Assembly (NCBI RefSeq): GCF_001658005.1
Contig: NZ_CP015988.1
Location: forward strand, 186,001-250,000
DNA length: 64,000 bases
Direction: 5' to 3'
Source of the DNA: Sphingobium sp. EP60837
GTDB lineage: Bacteria; Pseudomonadota; Alphaproteobacteria; Sphingomonadales; Sphingomonadaceae
Below the pieces are notes generated by a model that was given only the letters and a program-made list of their open reading frames with translations, did not search any database and was not told where the DNA came from. Shown here piece after piece: positions 9,562 to 19,113 of the stretch (the first letter of the stretch is position 1; each line of letters starts with the position of its first letter). Made by a program: the position numbers and the translations under genes.

Positions 9562-10454
9562 ACCCGGGCGAGCGGGACCAGATCTGCGGCAACAGCGAGA
9601 GCCTCGCTTATATGCCGTTCGAGCGGCTTGAGCGGGATGGCGGTACGCGTTTGATTGATCGGGCGGTGCCGGAAGAGGTACCGGTTGCGATCGAGTTCAA
9701 TGGCATCGGCTATGCCGTTCTCATGGCGACGCCCGCGGATATTGAAGACCTGGTCTGTGGCTTCGCGCTCGGGGAACGGCTGAATACGCCGGACGAGCGC
9801 CCGCTAGATGTCGATGTCCATCGCACCGAATATGGGATTGTGGCGCGCGCCACTCTGCCACCAGCGCAAACGGGACTGCTGCTGGACCGTGTGCGCCATC
9901 GCGCAACGGACTCTTCTTGCGGTATCTGCGGGATCGAGAATCTCGAGCGGGCGATAAGGCCGCTTCCCAGGGTCACAGCGCAGTCCTACGCTGGGCGGCA
10001 GACTATTTTCCGCGCACTGGATGCGCTGCGTGATCATCAGCCGCTCAATCGTGTCACCGCCGCGGCTCATGCTGCCGCACATGTCGATAGCGAGGGACGC
10101 ATCGTTGAGGTCCGGGAGGACGTCGGGCGACATAATGCTTTTGACAAGCTCATCGGCGCGATGTGGCAGAGCGGCACCAGCTGGAGCGGCGGCTTTGCCC
10201 TTCTATCGTCTCGTTGCTCCTATGAACTTGTGGAGAAGGCAGCCATTGCAAACTGCCCGCTACTCGTCACCATATCCGCCCCTACCCAACTTGCCACAGC
10301 GCGTGCAGCTAGCGCAGGGTTAATGCTGGTAGTCCTCGCCAGAGCAGATTCTTTATTAACAAACAGCTTGCTGTTTACGGACACTAGTTTTTCAGCCAAC
10401 AAAACTTTATGGTATGATCTTCAACAATGCCGCGGCGCGTCACAGAAAATATGA
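9558..10454 (+). CDS. fdhD: Formate dehydrogenase accessory sulfurtransferase FdhD
   Basis: A 298-residue FdhD-family protein. It carries the sulfur-transfer motif SSCGICG (Cys121 and Cys124), the region VREDVGRHNAFDKLIG and the C-terminal LLSSRCSYELVEKA segment. FdhD moves sulfur from a cysteine desulfurase to the molybdenum cofactor, which formate dehydrogenases require for activity. The GTG start overlaps the fdsD stop by GTGA, so it is coupled to the structural genes; a TTG at 9546 is less likely. In Cupriavidus-type operons the corresponding gene is called fdsC. Confidence 0.93.
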   Translation: MNPGERDQICGNSESLAYMPFERLERDGGTRLIDRAVPEEVPVAIEFNGIGYAVLMATPADIEDLVCGFALGERLNTPDERPLDVDVHRTEYGIVARATLPPAQTGLLLDRVRHRATDSSCGICGIENLERAIRPLPRVTAQSYAGRQTIFRALDALRDHQPLNRVTAAAHAAAHVDSEGRIVEVREDVGRHNAFDKLIGAMWQSGTSWSGGFALLSSRCSYELVEKAAIANCPLLVTISAPTQLATARAASAGLMLVVLARADSLLTNSLLFTDTSFSANKTLWYDLQQCRGASQKI

Positions 10455-11076
10455 AGATTCAAGGGCATAAGTGGTCATGGACTCCATTATGTGATTACTC
10501 GAGGTTCGAGTCCATCAACAAGACGGGTGCCGTTTCCGACCAGCATCAAACTCAACTTCATTCGCCGTTCGTCACGGCTGTATCTATATCCCGCTTACGG
10601 CGGATGGGCTCAGGAAGACGAAACTATTCTGTACTGCGGCCGTGTGATCCACGCTCTCATTTGATCGTCCAAACTGGTCATGTCCTGAGAATTGGAATGA
10701 CGGGCGGAAATGGGTCAGGCGACGGCGCAGATCCCAGTTCCTATGAGCATTCAAGAAGAGAGCAGCTGTGACGCAGCGTTGGATCTTCGGGAATGGTTGG
10801 GTTATTCACAGTGCAAGCGAGCAATGACATCGCTTCGCTCTTGTATCGCGGGTCATAGCAATGCTGAACGCCTCGATCTGATCCTGCAATTTTGTACATG
10901 ACGGCCTCTCATGCATAGTTTGTAAAATCATGAGTGCATAAACGGGTCGTTCGCCGCGAAAAAGGGTCTTCTCTGGCTCGTTCGGTCAGAGGCGCTAGGG
11001 GCGCAATCAGGGTGTAATGGGTCAGGTCCGATCTAAGACTCGCTGAATTTAATTTTTGGAAATATCCTGACGGCGT
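10455..11076. other. Intergenic stretch downstream of fdhD
   Basis: About 620 bases without a supported gene. An 8-base inverted repeat, ATGGACTC (10477-10484) and GAGTCCAT (10508-10515), lies shortly after the fdhD stop; it lacks a T-tract and is only a weak terminator candidate. Short open frames here have no recognisable content. Confidence 0.35.
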
Positions 11077-12306
11077 TCACAGCAGCAGGAAATTGGCTTT
11101 AGCAAGGCATTCGTCCCATTCAGCCGCGCCGTCTGAACCCACGGTTATTCCGGAGCCAAGGCCCAGCTTTCCTGCTTGTTCATCCTTCGCAACAACTAGT
11201 GTCCGGATCGCCACATTGAACGCGCAGGCACCGTTCGGTGCGAAGAAGCCGATCGCCCCGGTATAAATGCCGCGTGGGGTTCGCTCGATGCGGGAGATGA
11301 TCTCCCGGGAGCGCAGCTTGGGCGCACCCGTTATTGAGCCGCAGGGAAAGAGGTTTCTAATGATGTCGATGCTGTCTCGGCCGGGCAGTAAACTCGCCCT
11401 AATCGTGGAGGTCATCTGAAAGATAGTTGGGTATGCCTCGACTTCAAATAGTGAGGGAACGACAATAGAGCCGACCCTGCTCACTAGACTGAGATCATTC
11501 CGTATCAAATCAACAATCATCAGATTTTCTGATTGGTCTTTGGAACTGGCGCGCAGTTGCCGCGCCGCCTCTCGGTCACGCGCCGGCGAGGCTTGGCGCT
11601 TGGCCGTGCCCTTCATCGGCTTCGACCAGATATCGCCCGTGGCCGATGCTGCGACCATCAGCTCGGGCGAAAAAGAAAGAAAGTGATGCCGGCCATTGTG
11701 AAGCAGCCCACCCCAGCCGGCCGCCTGCGAACGGCGCAGCCGCGAATAATGCGCGAACGGATGGTCGGGAACCGCGACCCGACTCTGATAGGTGAAGTTC
11801 GCCTGGTAAATGTCGCCAGCCTCGATAAAACCGATGATCTCGCTGACGGCGGCTAGATAATCCGATCGTGCGAGGTCCGGCATCAGGTTCAGCCGCGCGC
11901 TGGTCGGCGGCGGCAACCATGCCTTGGGATTCAGCAGCAGCGGGGCGGAAAAAATTGCCATCCAAAGCAGGGGTTCCCGTGAGGCGCTTTCCAATCCTGC
12001 GCTCTTTCCCGCAGGATCGAACGCATTGCCAGCCTCATAGGTCAAATACCCGGCGACATAGTATCCGGCAGCAAGCGCCGCGCGTGCACGTTCGAGCGCA
12101 GGGGCAACGTCATCCGCTGCAAATGCTGTGATGATTCCGAGGGGCTCCTGGAACAGATAGGCGGACCCACCATCCCGTGCATCATCCAGCAGCAGAAAGG
12201 GTGATCCGTCGGGCGGCGACGGGCGCCGCCGGCAATCTACGTTCAGGTTGGTGTCCCCCCATCCTCTAGGACACAGAAGCAGTTCGAGGGGCGCGTGCAG
12301 TGTCAT
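11077..12306 (-). CDS. pabB: Aminodeoxychorismate synthase component I
   Basis: A 409-residue chorismate-utilising enzyme of the PabB/TrpE family. The C-terminal catalytic domain shows DIYQANFTYQ, KPMKGTAKRQ, DLIRNDLS, PCGSITGAPK and GSGITVGSDGAAEWDE. With a glutamine amidotransferase (PabA) it converts chorismate to 4-amino-4-deoxychorismate for folate. The PMKGT segment favours PabB over TrpE. Many alphaproteobacterial homologues carry a fused PabC lyase domain; here the protein ends just after the synthase domain. No pabA or pabC is adjacent. It appears monocistronic. Confidence 0.9.
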   Translation of the reverse strand: MTLHAPLELLLCPRGWGDTNLNVDCRRRPSPPDGSPFLLLDDARDGGSAYLFQEPLGIITAFAADDVAPALERARAALAAGYYVAGYLTYEAGNAFDPAGKSAGLESASREPLLWMAIFSAPLLLNPKAWLPPPTSARLNLMPDLARSDYLAAVSEIIGFIEAGDIYQANFTYQSRVAVPDHPFAHYSRLRRSQAAGWGGLLHNGRHHFLSFSPELMVAASATGDIWSKPMKGTAKRQASPARDREAARQLRASSKDQSENLMIVDLIRNDLSLVSRVGSIVVPSLFEVEAYPTIFQMTSTIRASLLPGRDSIDIIRNLFPCGSITGAPKLRSREIISRIERTPRGIYTGAIGFFAPNGACAFNVAIRTLVVAKDEQAGKLGLGSGITVGSDGAAEWDECLAKANFLLL

Positions 12307-12676
12307 TTCCGTACCTCAAAGATGCCGCAGTACCGCCGTTCCATTAGCCATCTTTAGAGTCCAGCCGCGTTAACTCAAAGCGGAGAGATCGGACTCAAAA
12401 AGAGTGGAAATTTTGTTTAACAGGTCGATTTTCTATTCGAGCTCTACTTAAAAACCGGGAGAGGGTCCCAGAAACGCGGGCAGCCGTCGACCGATCGGTC
12501 TGATCCGATTGTACGCGTCATCCGACCTCCTTTGACAGGAGTCACCCTCCTTTTCCATGCACGCTCGCGTTTGCAACTGTCTGCCAATCGCGCACAGACA
12601 GCATTATTGCAATCCCTCGAGCAGTTTCGGAAACGATCATTTGGGTCATCATAGTCGCATTCAGAGCATGAAAAGA
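12307..12676. other. Intergenic region between pabB and a hydrolase gene
   Basis: 370 bases with no supported gene. It must hold the pabB promoter on the minus strand, but no clear hexamers, operator or terminator stood out on reading. Confidence 0.3.
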
Positions 12677-13372
12677 CTATGGTTGATAGGAAAGCCATTC
12701 GCGGACCGCCTGGTTGAACCGCTCTGGTTCTTCCGTTGGCGCCATATGGCCGGCATTCTCGATCACGCGAAGTTGCGCACCAGGAATTTGGTCAATAATC
12801 TGTTGATGCTGGTCCACTGGCGACCACTCATCGTCCCGTCCCACAATGGCGAAGGTGGGGCAACGAATCTTCGGCAAAATAGCGCTCGGGTCAGGACGCG
12901 ACAGAAGGGCCGCGATTTGCGCCTCATAGGTTAATACGCCCGCCTTCACCGCCATCGCATGCAGCATTGCGAATAGTTTGGGATCGGAACGATGCGCCGA
13001 ACCGATCATTGGCGGAAGCCATGCGTCAACGAGTGCGCCGCTTCCGTGCCGTCGTCCCAGATCGAGCAGGGCGTGCCGCTTTTCAGCCTCCCCCGGCTTG
13101 GGCACATGGATTCCCGTATCAGCAAGGGCAAGACGTGTAACCCTTGCGGGTGCGATGCGCATGATTTCCAGCGCCACTCGGGCGCCCATCGAATGCCCGA
13201 GCAACGCGCATCGTTCAGGCATTTGTTTGAGGGCATATTTCGCCATGTCGACAATGCGAATCGCGCCGCCATAGAAGCCGCTCACGACTGATGCGTTGAA
13301 AGCTTGTAGCTGGTTCTGAAACATGCACGCGTCACAAAGCAGTCCCGGAAGTATAACCAAATGCTCCGACAT
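12677..13372 (-). CDS. Alpha/beta-hydrolase family protein
   Basis: A 231-residue single-domain alpha/beta hydrolase. It has the nucleophile elbow GHSMG (Ser61), a probable acid in VGRDDEWSP and the catalytic histidine in ENAGHMAPTEEPE. The oxyanion region is LPGLLCDACMF at the N-terminus. It is a cytosolic esterase-like or C-C hydrolase-like enzyme; the substrate is unknown and the neighbours give no pathway. Its size is near the minimum for the family, with a short cap. Confidence 0.82.
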   Translation of the reverse strand: MSEHLVILPGLLCDACMFQNQLQAFNASVVSGFYGGAIRIVDMAKYALKQMPERCALLGHSMGARVALEIMRIAPARVTRLALADTGIHVPKPGEAEKRHALLDLGRRHGSGALVDAWLPPMIGSAHRSDPKLFAMLHAMAVKAGVLTYEAQIAALLSRPDPSAILPKIRCPTFAIVGRDDEWSPVDQHQQIIDQIPGAQLRVIENAGHMAPTEEPERFNQAVREWLSYQP

Positions 13373-14650
13373 GACCTCTCCAGCAATTGTCCCTTTTGAA
13401 AAGTCGATATTTGGAATGTACCCCTTGCGCTAGAGAGAAATAGACAGCGACATGAAAGAGGATTCTCGAGGATCCTAAACGGCTGATTCCTATATGCTCA
13501 TCCCCCAGGAATCGGCATCGTGGTGGCCGGAAATCCAAGCTCGAGCCCAGGCCCCAGTCACCCGACCGCAATGAAGGTCGAGTTGCCGCGAGATCGGAAA
13601 CCCTTTAGCCAAGTCTTGCTTGTTCGAAACAGGCGCCTCCAGTTCGAAACTGCTGTTCGGGACACAAATTCTGTTAGACCTAATGCCGATTTATAGGTTC
13701 GCTGTCCCGGTCCGCTTTATTCCAGCGATCCGACACGCCGTGCTCTGCATGTTGAAGTTCTTTTAAACTAATCAATGTTCACGGGGATCTCCGTACGTGG
13801 GCCGCGTGTAGCAGCGGCGCGAATGAGCTGCTCATGGGGGGCTACGAACGCCGAAAGGGTGCTGACATCGACCACGATGGTCAGGGGGGCGCGGCAAGCG
13901 AGAGTATCGTTGATTGCGTTTGAGCGCACAGCCATGACCTTGCAGATTTCGCTGGCGGCGCCAACGGCTGCGGTGACTTAAGCCTGTCGTCGCTCCAGCG
14001 TCATGTAGCGCACGCGATTTTTTCTTACCCGCGGCGGGGTACGAGAGCAGCTTTAGGAAAGCTGCATAAATCCGCGGTTTTCGGCTGACTGTGTTCTGAC
14101 GGATTTTGGACCCACGCGGTTTTGGTACCGCAATCCAGAGTACCGATGCGACGGGCTGAAGCTGGGTACTGCACGAGTAACAAGAACATCGAAGATCGAG
14201 TAATTTAACATAATTACTATTATCAATCCGAAATTTTGTAAGCGGTGGATTCTAAATCGAAGTGCGAAAATCAGGGACATACAGGGGCTTAACCCCTTTC
14301 CAGCGCCTTTGGCACGGCGTTGCGGCTCATACCGTCGTTGACCAGCTTCCTGGAGTCTTGTCCTTCACCCCCGACCAACTGGGCTTATCGTCTCCGCACA
14401 TTGAAATCGATTGATTGTCCGGAAACCGGGCGGGAATGCTGTCCAGCAGGGTCAGTTTCCGATAGTAAATGAACCCGCTCTGCCTGGTACTCGCCCCACG
14501 CGAGGGCCTCTCTGCACAGGCACTGGTAGCCGGCCGAACGAGCCACACTGCACCAGAAGAGGTGCTCCAGGGTTTCTGTATATCCCATTGACATATCCCA
14601 AGCAGTCCCTAAATTGCAGCTATTCTCAGACAATCCTGCAGGAGGGTAGA
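13373..14650. other. Gene-poor stretch before the toxin-antitoxin genes
   Basis: About 1.28 kb with no recognised gene. A minus-strand frame of about 55 codons (13765-13935), beginning MAVRSNAINDTL, looks more protein-like than its surroundings, but no family was recognised and its ribosome binding site is poor. AGGGGCTTAACCCCTTT (14283-14299) can form a short hairpin. The stretch is AT-richer near 14200-14270 than the flanks, suggesting a patchwork of inserted or decayed DNA. Confidence 0.35.
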
Positions 14651-14881
14651 GTGGAACAAGGTTCTGTATTTCAGACCAACAGGAGCCAAGCAGTGCGTTT
14701 GCCAAAGGCTGCCGCCCTCCCCGACGACGTGAAGCGAGTTGATGTTATAGCCTTAGGTCGAACGCGTATCATCACCCCTGCAGGTGAGGGTTGGGACAGC
14801 TGGTTTGAAGGCGAAGGTGTCACTACTGACTTCATGTCAGAACGCGAGCAGCCGGCAGATCAGACCCGCGAGCCCTTCTGA
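14651..14881 (+). CDS. vapB: VapB-type antitoxin
   Basis: A 76-residue antitoxin with an N-terminal SpoVT/AbrB swapped-hairpin DNA-binding domain (SVFQTNRSQAVRLPKAAALP) and an acidic C-terminal tail (WFEGEGVTTDFM) that should wrap the toxin. The GTG start at 14651 has AGGAGG upstream. The stop overlaps the vapC start by TGATG. As in other VapBC pairs, the antitoxin probably represses its own promoter. Confidence 0.88.
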   Translation: MEQGSVFQTNRSQAVRLPKAAALPDDVKRVDVIALGRTRIITPAGEGWDSWFEGEGVTTDFMSEREQPADQTREPF

Positions 14882-15291
14882 TGCTGAAGTTCATGCTGGA
14901 TACCAACATCTGCATTTTCACTATCAAGAACCGGCCTCAGGAGGTGCGGAGCGCTTTTAAGCAGCATCAGGGCCAAATGTGCATCAGTTCTGTCACGCTG
15001 ATGGAGTTGATTTATGGCGCGGAAAAATCCTCTAATCCAGAGCGCAATTTGGCAGACGTGGAGGGCTTTGCGGCGCGTTTGGAGGTGCTCAACTATGGCC
15101 GGGAAGCAGCTGCGCACACTGGACAGCTTCGTGCCGAACTTTCGCGAGCTGGGACGCCTATAGGCCCCTATGACCAGATGATTGCGGGACATGCTCGATC
15201 GGCGGGTTTAATAATTGTCACAAATAATCAGCGGGAATTCGAGCGCGTCCCGGGACTTCGAGTTGAAGACTGGGTCGCGAGTTCCGATTGA
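14881..15291 (+). CDS. vapC: VapC PIN-domain ribonuclease toxin
   Basis: A 136-residue PIN-domain toxin. Metal-binding acidic positions are in MLDTNIC (Asp7), TLMELIYG (Glu42) and PYDQMIAGHA (Asp), with VTNNQREF near the C-terminus. VapC toxins are magnesium-dependent endoribonucleases that cut tRNA or rRNA and stop translation. It is coupled to vapB by a one-base TGATG overlap. All residues typical of this subgroup are present, so it is probably active. Confidence 0.9.
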   Translation: MLKFMLDTNICIFTIKNRPQEVRSAFKQHQGQMCISSVTLMELIYGAEKSSNPERNLADVEGFAARLEVLNYGREAAAHTGQLRAELSRAGTPIGPYDQMIAGHARSAGLIIVTNNQREFERVPGLRVEDWVASSD

Positions 15292-15398
15292 CGGATCATC
15301 ATGTCGCGATAGGGACAACGCGACAAATTTTAGAGTGTGTGGCACAACTGCCATTTTATGCAACGATGCCCTTCACCAGTCAAATTGGAGCAACTCCC

Positions 15399-15644
15399 AT
15401 GGCGGTGCAAATAACGATCACGCCCAACGGTCGGATGAGCCTGCCGGTCGAGATCCGCAGGCGGCTTGGCCTTACTCGAGGCGGCGCCCTACTGGTTGAG
15501 GAGACCGAAAACGGGGTAATCCTGCGCACTGTCACACAGTCGATCGCCCATGCTCAAGCGCTGGCCGAGCAATATACCGGTCATAATCGGGAGGCTTCCG
15601 TCGATGCCTTCCTCGCCCGCCGCCTCGAGGAATCCGGCGAGTGA
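15399..15644 (+). CDS. AbrB/MazE-type antitoxin
   Basis: An 81-residue antitoxin with an AbrB-like domain (ITITPNGRMSLPVEIRRRLG) and a short C-terminal tail. An ATG at 15399 preceded by TTGGAG is preferred to a longer frame starting at 15288 that overlaps vapC. Its stop overlaps the next gene's start by GTGA. It is the partner of the PIN protein that follows, giving two antitoxin-toxin pairs back to back. Confidence 0.83.
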   Translation: MAVQITITPNGRMSLPVEIRRRLGLTRGGALLVEETENGVILRTVTQSIAHAQALAEQYTGHNREASVDAFLARRLEESGE

Positions 15645-16030
15645 GCGAAACGGTGCTCGACGCCTCGGCGCTCTTGGCCCTGCTCCGGAACGAGCCCGGC
15701 GCGGCGAAGGTCGCTGACGCCATTGCCAACGTGCGCATGTCGAGCGTCAACTACGCAGAGGTGGTCAGCCATTTCATTCGTGCCGGCATGCCTGCCGATC
15801 AGGTCGATGCCATGCTCCGGCCGCTGCCGATGAACGTTGTCGCGGCCGATCAGGCGCTGGCGACGATCGCAGGAGGATTGCACGCCGCGACGGCGCAGGC
15901 CGGCCTGTCGCTCGGCGGGCGGTTTTGCCTGGCGCTCGCCCGTCGCGATGGCCTTCCCGCACTTACTGCAGATAAGCAGTGGTGCACCGTCGCAGATGCC
16001 GTGGGAGTCAACGTCTCCGTTGTCCGCTGA
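15641..16030 (+). CDS. PIN-domain toxin with a substituted acidic residue
   Basis: A 129-residue VapC-like PIN protein starting at a GTG that overlaps the antitoxin stop. Acidic residues Asp7 (VLDASALLALL), Glu40 (VNYAEVV) and Asp111 (ALTADKQW) are present. The third conserved acid, normally in SLGDR, is Gly93 in SLGGRFCLALA (codon GGG at 15917). Since the metal site needs this residue in most family members, the toxin may be weakened or inactive. The rest of the domain, including the hydrophobic core, is well kept. Confidence 0.85.
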   Translation: MSETVLDASALLALLRNEPGAAKVADAIANVRMSSVNYAEVVSHFIRAGMPADQVDAMLRPLPMNVVAADQALATIAGGLHAATAQAGLSLGGRFCLALARRDGLPALTADKQWCTVADAVGVNVSVVR

Positions 16031-16244
16031 TTGCGATGGGCACCCCTGGCGCTGGTAGGCGCCGCGAGCAGGCTACATCGCAGTCCCGGTGCTTAAGCAG
16101 CCAGCCCCTGCAAGAATGATGCTTCGAAGAAAGGCCGGTCGTCGGATTGCTGAGGGCAGATCGGCTGCCCTGCTTCCAAGGATCGGTAGATTAAGGCACC
16201 CAGTGCCGCTATGCCTAGCGTGATTTGCAAGGAGGCTCAAAAGC

Positions 16245-16679
16245 GTGAAACGTCATCTCATTGCGGCCGCATTGATGCTGCTTTCCGCTGCTGCCAGCGC
16301 CGCCACGCCCATCATCGTGCACCGTGATCCTGGCTGCGGCTGCTGCGAGAAATGGGCAAAGCAGGTGCAAGCCCAACTGGGCCGCCGCGTCACCATAATC
16401 GATGACCAAGCAAGAGCCGCTCTCCAACGCGCCCGCGGCGTCCCTGCCACACTCGCCTCCTGCCACACCGCCCTCATCGACGGGATGGTGTTTGAGGGTC
16501 ACGTTCCGATTGCGGACATGCGCCGTGTTCTTGCCCAGCGACCCAAGGGTGTCCGCGGTTTGGCCGTTGCGGGAATGCCGCTCGGTTCACCCGGCATGGA
16601 AGTGCCAGGCCAGCCAAAACAATCTTATGTTGTTACTGCATTTGGCACGGGTGGGACGCGGATTTACGCTCGGCACTAG
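16245..16679 (+). CDS. Secreted DUF411 protein (putative metal-binding)
   Basis: A 144-residue protein with a signal peptide (MKRHLIAAALMLLSAAASAA) and a DUF411 domain. It begins IIVHRDPGCGCCEKW, contains GVPATLASCHTALIDG and continues HVPIADMRRVL. The CGCC motif and a downstream cysteine suggest metal binding; DUF411 genes often sit near copper or other metal resistance genes, but none is adjacent here. The GTG start has AAGGAGG upstream. The protein should be periplasmic; a precise function is not known. Confidence 0.85.
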   Translation: MKRHLIAAALMLLSAAASAATPIIVHRDPGCGCCEKWAKQVQAQLGRRVTIIDDQARAALQRARGVPATLASCHTALIDGMVFEGHVPIADMRRVLAQRPKGVRGLAVAGMPLGSPGMEVPGQPKQSYVVTAFGTGGTRIYARH

Positions 16680-16822
16680 TCCGGAAATCCTATTCACGCC
16701 GCAATGGGCTGTGGCTTCCTAATTCTTTTCCTCCAGAAGTTGGCCCAGCAGGGGCTGGAGCAGCTACTACCTTGCCTAACGCGATTACACCAACACACGC
16801 GCAGATGGAGCTACCATAAGCC

Positions 16823-18160
16823 ATGAGCTGGTCAGCGCGCCGCGAGGGCTGGAACCCGCAAAGTGAAGATGCCCGTGACGATGGCGACGTCGATTACTCG
16901 AGGGTCATCCACTCGGCCGCATTTCGGCGCCTGCAGGGCAAAACGCAGATCCTGAACCTGGGCGACAGCGACTTCTATCGGACCCGCCTCACACATTCGC
17001 TCGAAGTCGCGCAGATCGCAGGCGGTATCGCGCGCCAACTCGCAAAAAGCTTTCCCGATCATCCCGCCTCGGCGCTGCTCCCTGATCGCGGCACCATCCA
17101 CTCGATCGGCTGTACCCATGATTTCGGTCATCCGCCCTTCGGGCACGGCGGCGAAATCGCGCTGAACTACTGCATGCGCGGCGCTGGCGGTTTCGAGGGC
17201 AATGGCCAGACCCTGCGTATCCTCGGCCGACTGGAAAATTTCTCTGAGAAAGCTGGGGCAAACCTTACCCGCAGGACGATGCTTGGCGTTCTCAAATATC
17301 CTGTTGCATTCAGCTGGGTGAACAATCCCGACATCCTGCCCGCCCTTCTCGATGCCCCGACCACCATCAAGATCCTCGACGGCCAAGCTTGCAAGCCGCC
17401 CAAAAGCTATCATGACAGCGAGCAGGACATCGTAGATTGGGTCTTGGCGCTTCTCTCCGCTTCTGATCGAGAAGCCTTCCAGTCGTACATTTCTCAGCCA
17501 GGCAAGCATGGCCGATCGCTTCACAAGTCCTTGGATTGTTCCATCATGGATGCGGCAGATGACATCGCTTACGGCGTTCATGACTTGGAAGACGCAATCG
17601 TCCTTGGCTTGGTCACGCGGGACGGCTTTGCGGGCGCGGTACAGGATCGTTGCCCAACCTTCCTCGATGCCCTCAAGGAAAAATATCCGGGGGAAAGTGC
17701 GAACGATGTTTTCTCGCTTATGCTCGACGGGCTCTTTGGTGGCGCTGCGTCCCGGAAGCGCTTCATCGGCCGCCTGGTCCATCATTTTCTAACCGCCGTC
17801 GAATATGTCGAGCACAAGGAATTTTCAGAGCCGCTCCTGCGCTATCGCGTGCGCGTACGAGATGGACAGCGTCAATTTCTCGATGCGCTCCAGGATTTTG
17901 TCGTGCGTGAGGTCATCACCAGCCCCGCCGTTCAGCATCTCGAGTTCAAGGGCCAAGCCATGGTGATTGCCGTCTTTGAGGCGATGCAGGCAGATCCGGT
18001 TCGCCTCTTACCACGCGACGAACTTCTGAAGTTTGAACAGGCGGGCGGCGATCTGCGGATCATCTGCGACTATGTCGCAGCGATGACCGATACGCATCTC
18101 CTCAAAACATATGAACGGCTGTTTTCTCCGCGAATGGGTTCTGTGTTCGATCGCCTCTAA
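16823..18160 (+). CDS. dgt: dGTPase-like deoxynucleoside triphosphate triphosphohydrolase
   Basis: A 445-residue HD-domain enzyme of the Dgt family. The metal-binding HD signature is seen in RLTHSLEVAQIAGGIA and CTHDFGHPPFGHGGE, and the family segment SAAFRRLQGKTQ lies near residue 32. A further conserved acid is in DAADDIAYGVHDLEDA. Such enzymes remove the whole triphosphate from dNTPs; some control nucleotide pools and others limit phage replication. It stands alone between unrelated genes, so housekeeping and defence roles cannot be separated. Confidence 0.9.
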   Translation: MSWSARREGWNPQSEDARDDGDVDYSRVIHSAAFRRLQGKTQILNLGDSDFYRTRLTHSLEVAQIAGGIARQLAKSFPDHPASALLPDRGTIHSIGCTHDFGHPPFGHGGEIALNYCMRGAGGFEGNGQTLRILGRLENFSEKAGANLTRRTMLGVLKYPVAFSWVNNPDILPALLDAPTTIKILDGQACKPPKSYHDSEQDIVDWVLALLSASDREAFQSYISQPGKHGRSLHKSLDCSIMDAADDIAYGVHDLEDAIVLGLVTRDGFAGAVQDRCPTFLDALKEKYPGESANDVFSLMLDGLFGGAASRKRFIGRLVHHFLTAVEYVEHKEFSEPLLRYRVRVRDGQRQFLDALQDFVVREVITSPAVQHLEFKGQAMVIAVFEAMQADPVRLLPRDELLKFEQAGGDLRIICDYVAAMTDTHLLKTYERLFSPRMGSVFDRL

Positions 18161-18600
18161 GCCGAACGGACCGTCAGACGTGTACCGATTGAGGATGGCA
18201 TCCTACCAGTCCTTGCTCGTTCCGCTGGTGAGTGGCGTCCGCCACCGCAGAAGAAGCCCCGCAGCGGGGAAATACGGCGGGGCTTCCCAGGCTTGCGCCT
18301 GCCGGGAATAATAACCGATTGCCAGCGATTCTGCCACATCTCTCGGACAGACTAACGGAGCGAACAGCGAGGCAGGACCTTATCCCAGCTCCGTAGCCCG
18401 CATGCAGCTCACTTCACCTCGGAAAAAAAATTATAAGCAAGTTAGTACGGGGATCTTCTACGCAAGAAGAACAGAGATCAGGGACCGGATACTGAAATTC
18501 GTACTTCTAAAATGCAATTTCCTGCAATCTAAGACTCGCCGCTCTCACTCTCCTGCCGAAGAGCTTGGCGTTGCTCTAGCAGCCATCATTTCTCAACGCT
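18161..18600. other. Intergenic region with hairpins after dgt
   Basis: 440 bases. A strong hairpin with arms AAGCCCCGC (18255-18263) and GCGGGGCTT (near 18279-18287) follows the dgt gene, and a smaller CAGGC-TTGC-GCCTG hairpin lies just after it. Neither has a long T-tract. They may end dgt transcription. The remainder leads into the Lrp gene; no promoter was assigned. Confidence 0.4.
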
Positions 18601-19113
18601 ATGAGGCCGCGCCGTGGGAGATTTCACGACATGCGCTTAAGAAATGGCCGTCCCTCATCTGGACCTTCCCTGTCAAAACTCGACAACGAGATCATCTCGA
18701 TTTTGCGAACAAACGGCAGGGCGACCAACCAGGACATCGCTGAGCAATTATCGGTATCCGCCGCGACAGTATCGGCGCGCTTGCAGAGGATGGAAGAATC
18801 CCGCGCAATGCGCGTCGTCGCGGTCTCTGATTTCGCCGCTTGGGGCTATAACGTCATCATTGCTGTCGGGGTGCGGGTGCAAGGGCGTGACGTTCACAAG
18901 GTTGGTAGCGACCTGGCAAAATTCCCTGAGGTCCTGAGCGTAAACGTGATGAACGGGAGTCATGATCTGGAGCTGCTGGTCGCCCTGCACGATTTCTCTG
19001 AGGTCCAGGAATTTCTTTATGATCATATTGCCGGCGTCAAAGGCGTTTCCCAGATCGATTCCGGCGTAGCAGTCGATATCCTCAAATATCACTTCAATGT
19101 GGTTCCCCTATGA
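18601..19113 (+). CDS. Lrp/AsnC-family regulator (first of a coupled pair)
   Basis: A 170-residue Lrp/AsnC regulator. The helix-turn-helix lies at about residues 23-70 (LDNEIISILRTNGRATNQDI, then LSVSAATVSARLQRMEESRA). The RAM ligand-binding domain follows (VIIAVGVRVQ, FPEVLSVNVMNGSHDLELLV). A start at 18631 would drop the first ten residues. The stop overlaps the next Lrp gene by ATGA. Two regulators of one family made together may form mixed oligomers; the ligand is unknown. Confidence 0.87.
   Translation: MRPRRGRFHDMRLRNGRPSSGPSLSKLDNEIISILRTNGRATNQDIAEQLSVSAATVSARLQRMEESRAMRVVAVSDFAAWGYNVIIAVGVRVQGRDVHKVGSDLAKFPEVLSVNVMNGSHDLELLVALHDFSEVQEFLYDHIAGVKGVSQIDSGVAVDILKYHFNVVPL

Noticed and set aside
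10490-10515. A GGTTCGAGTCC sequence resembling a tRNA T-loop
   Set aside because: The flanking bases do not form the five-pair T stem, and no anticodon or acceptor arms fit; it is part of a simple inverted repeat.
18402-18743. A 113-codon frame overlapping the first Lrp gene
   Set aside because: It overlaps a well-supported Lrp helix-turn-helix in another frame and has no recognisable content.
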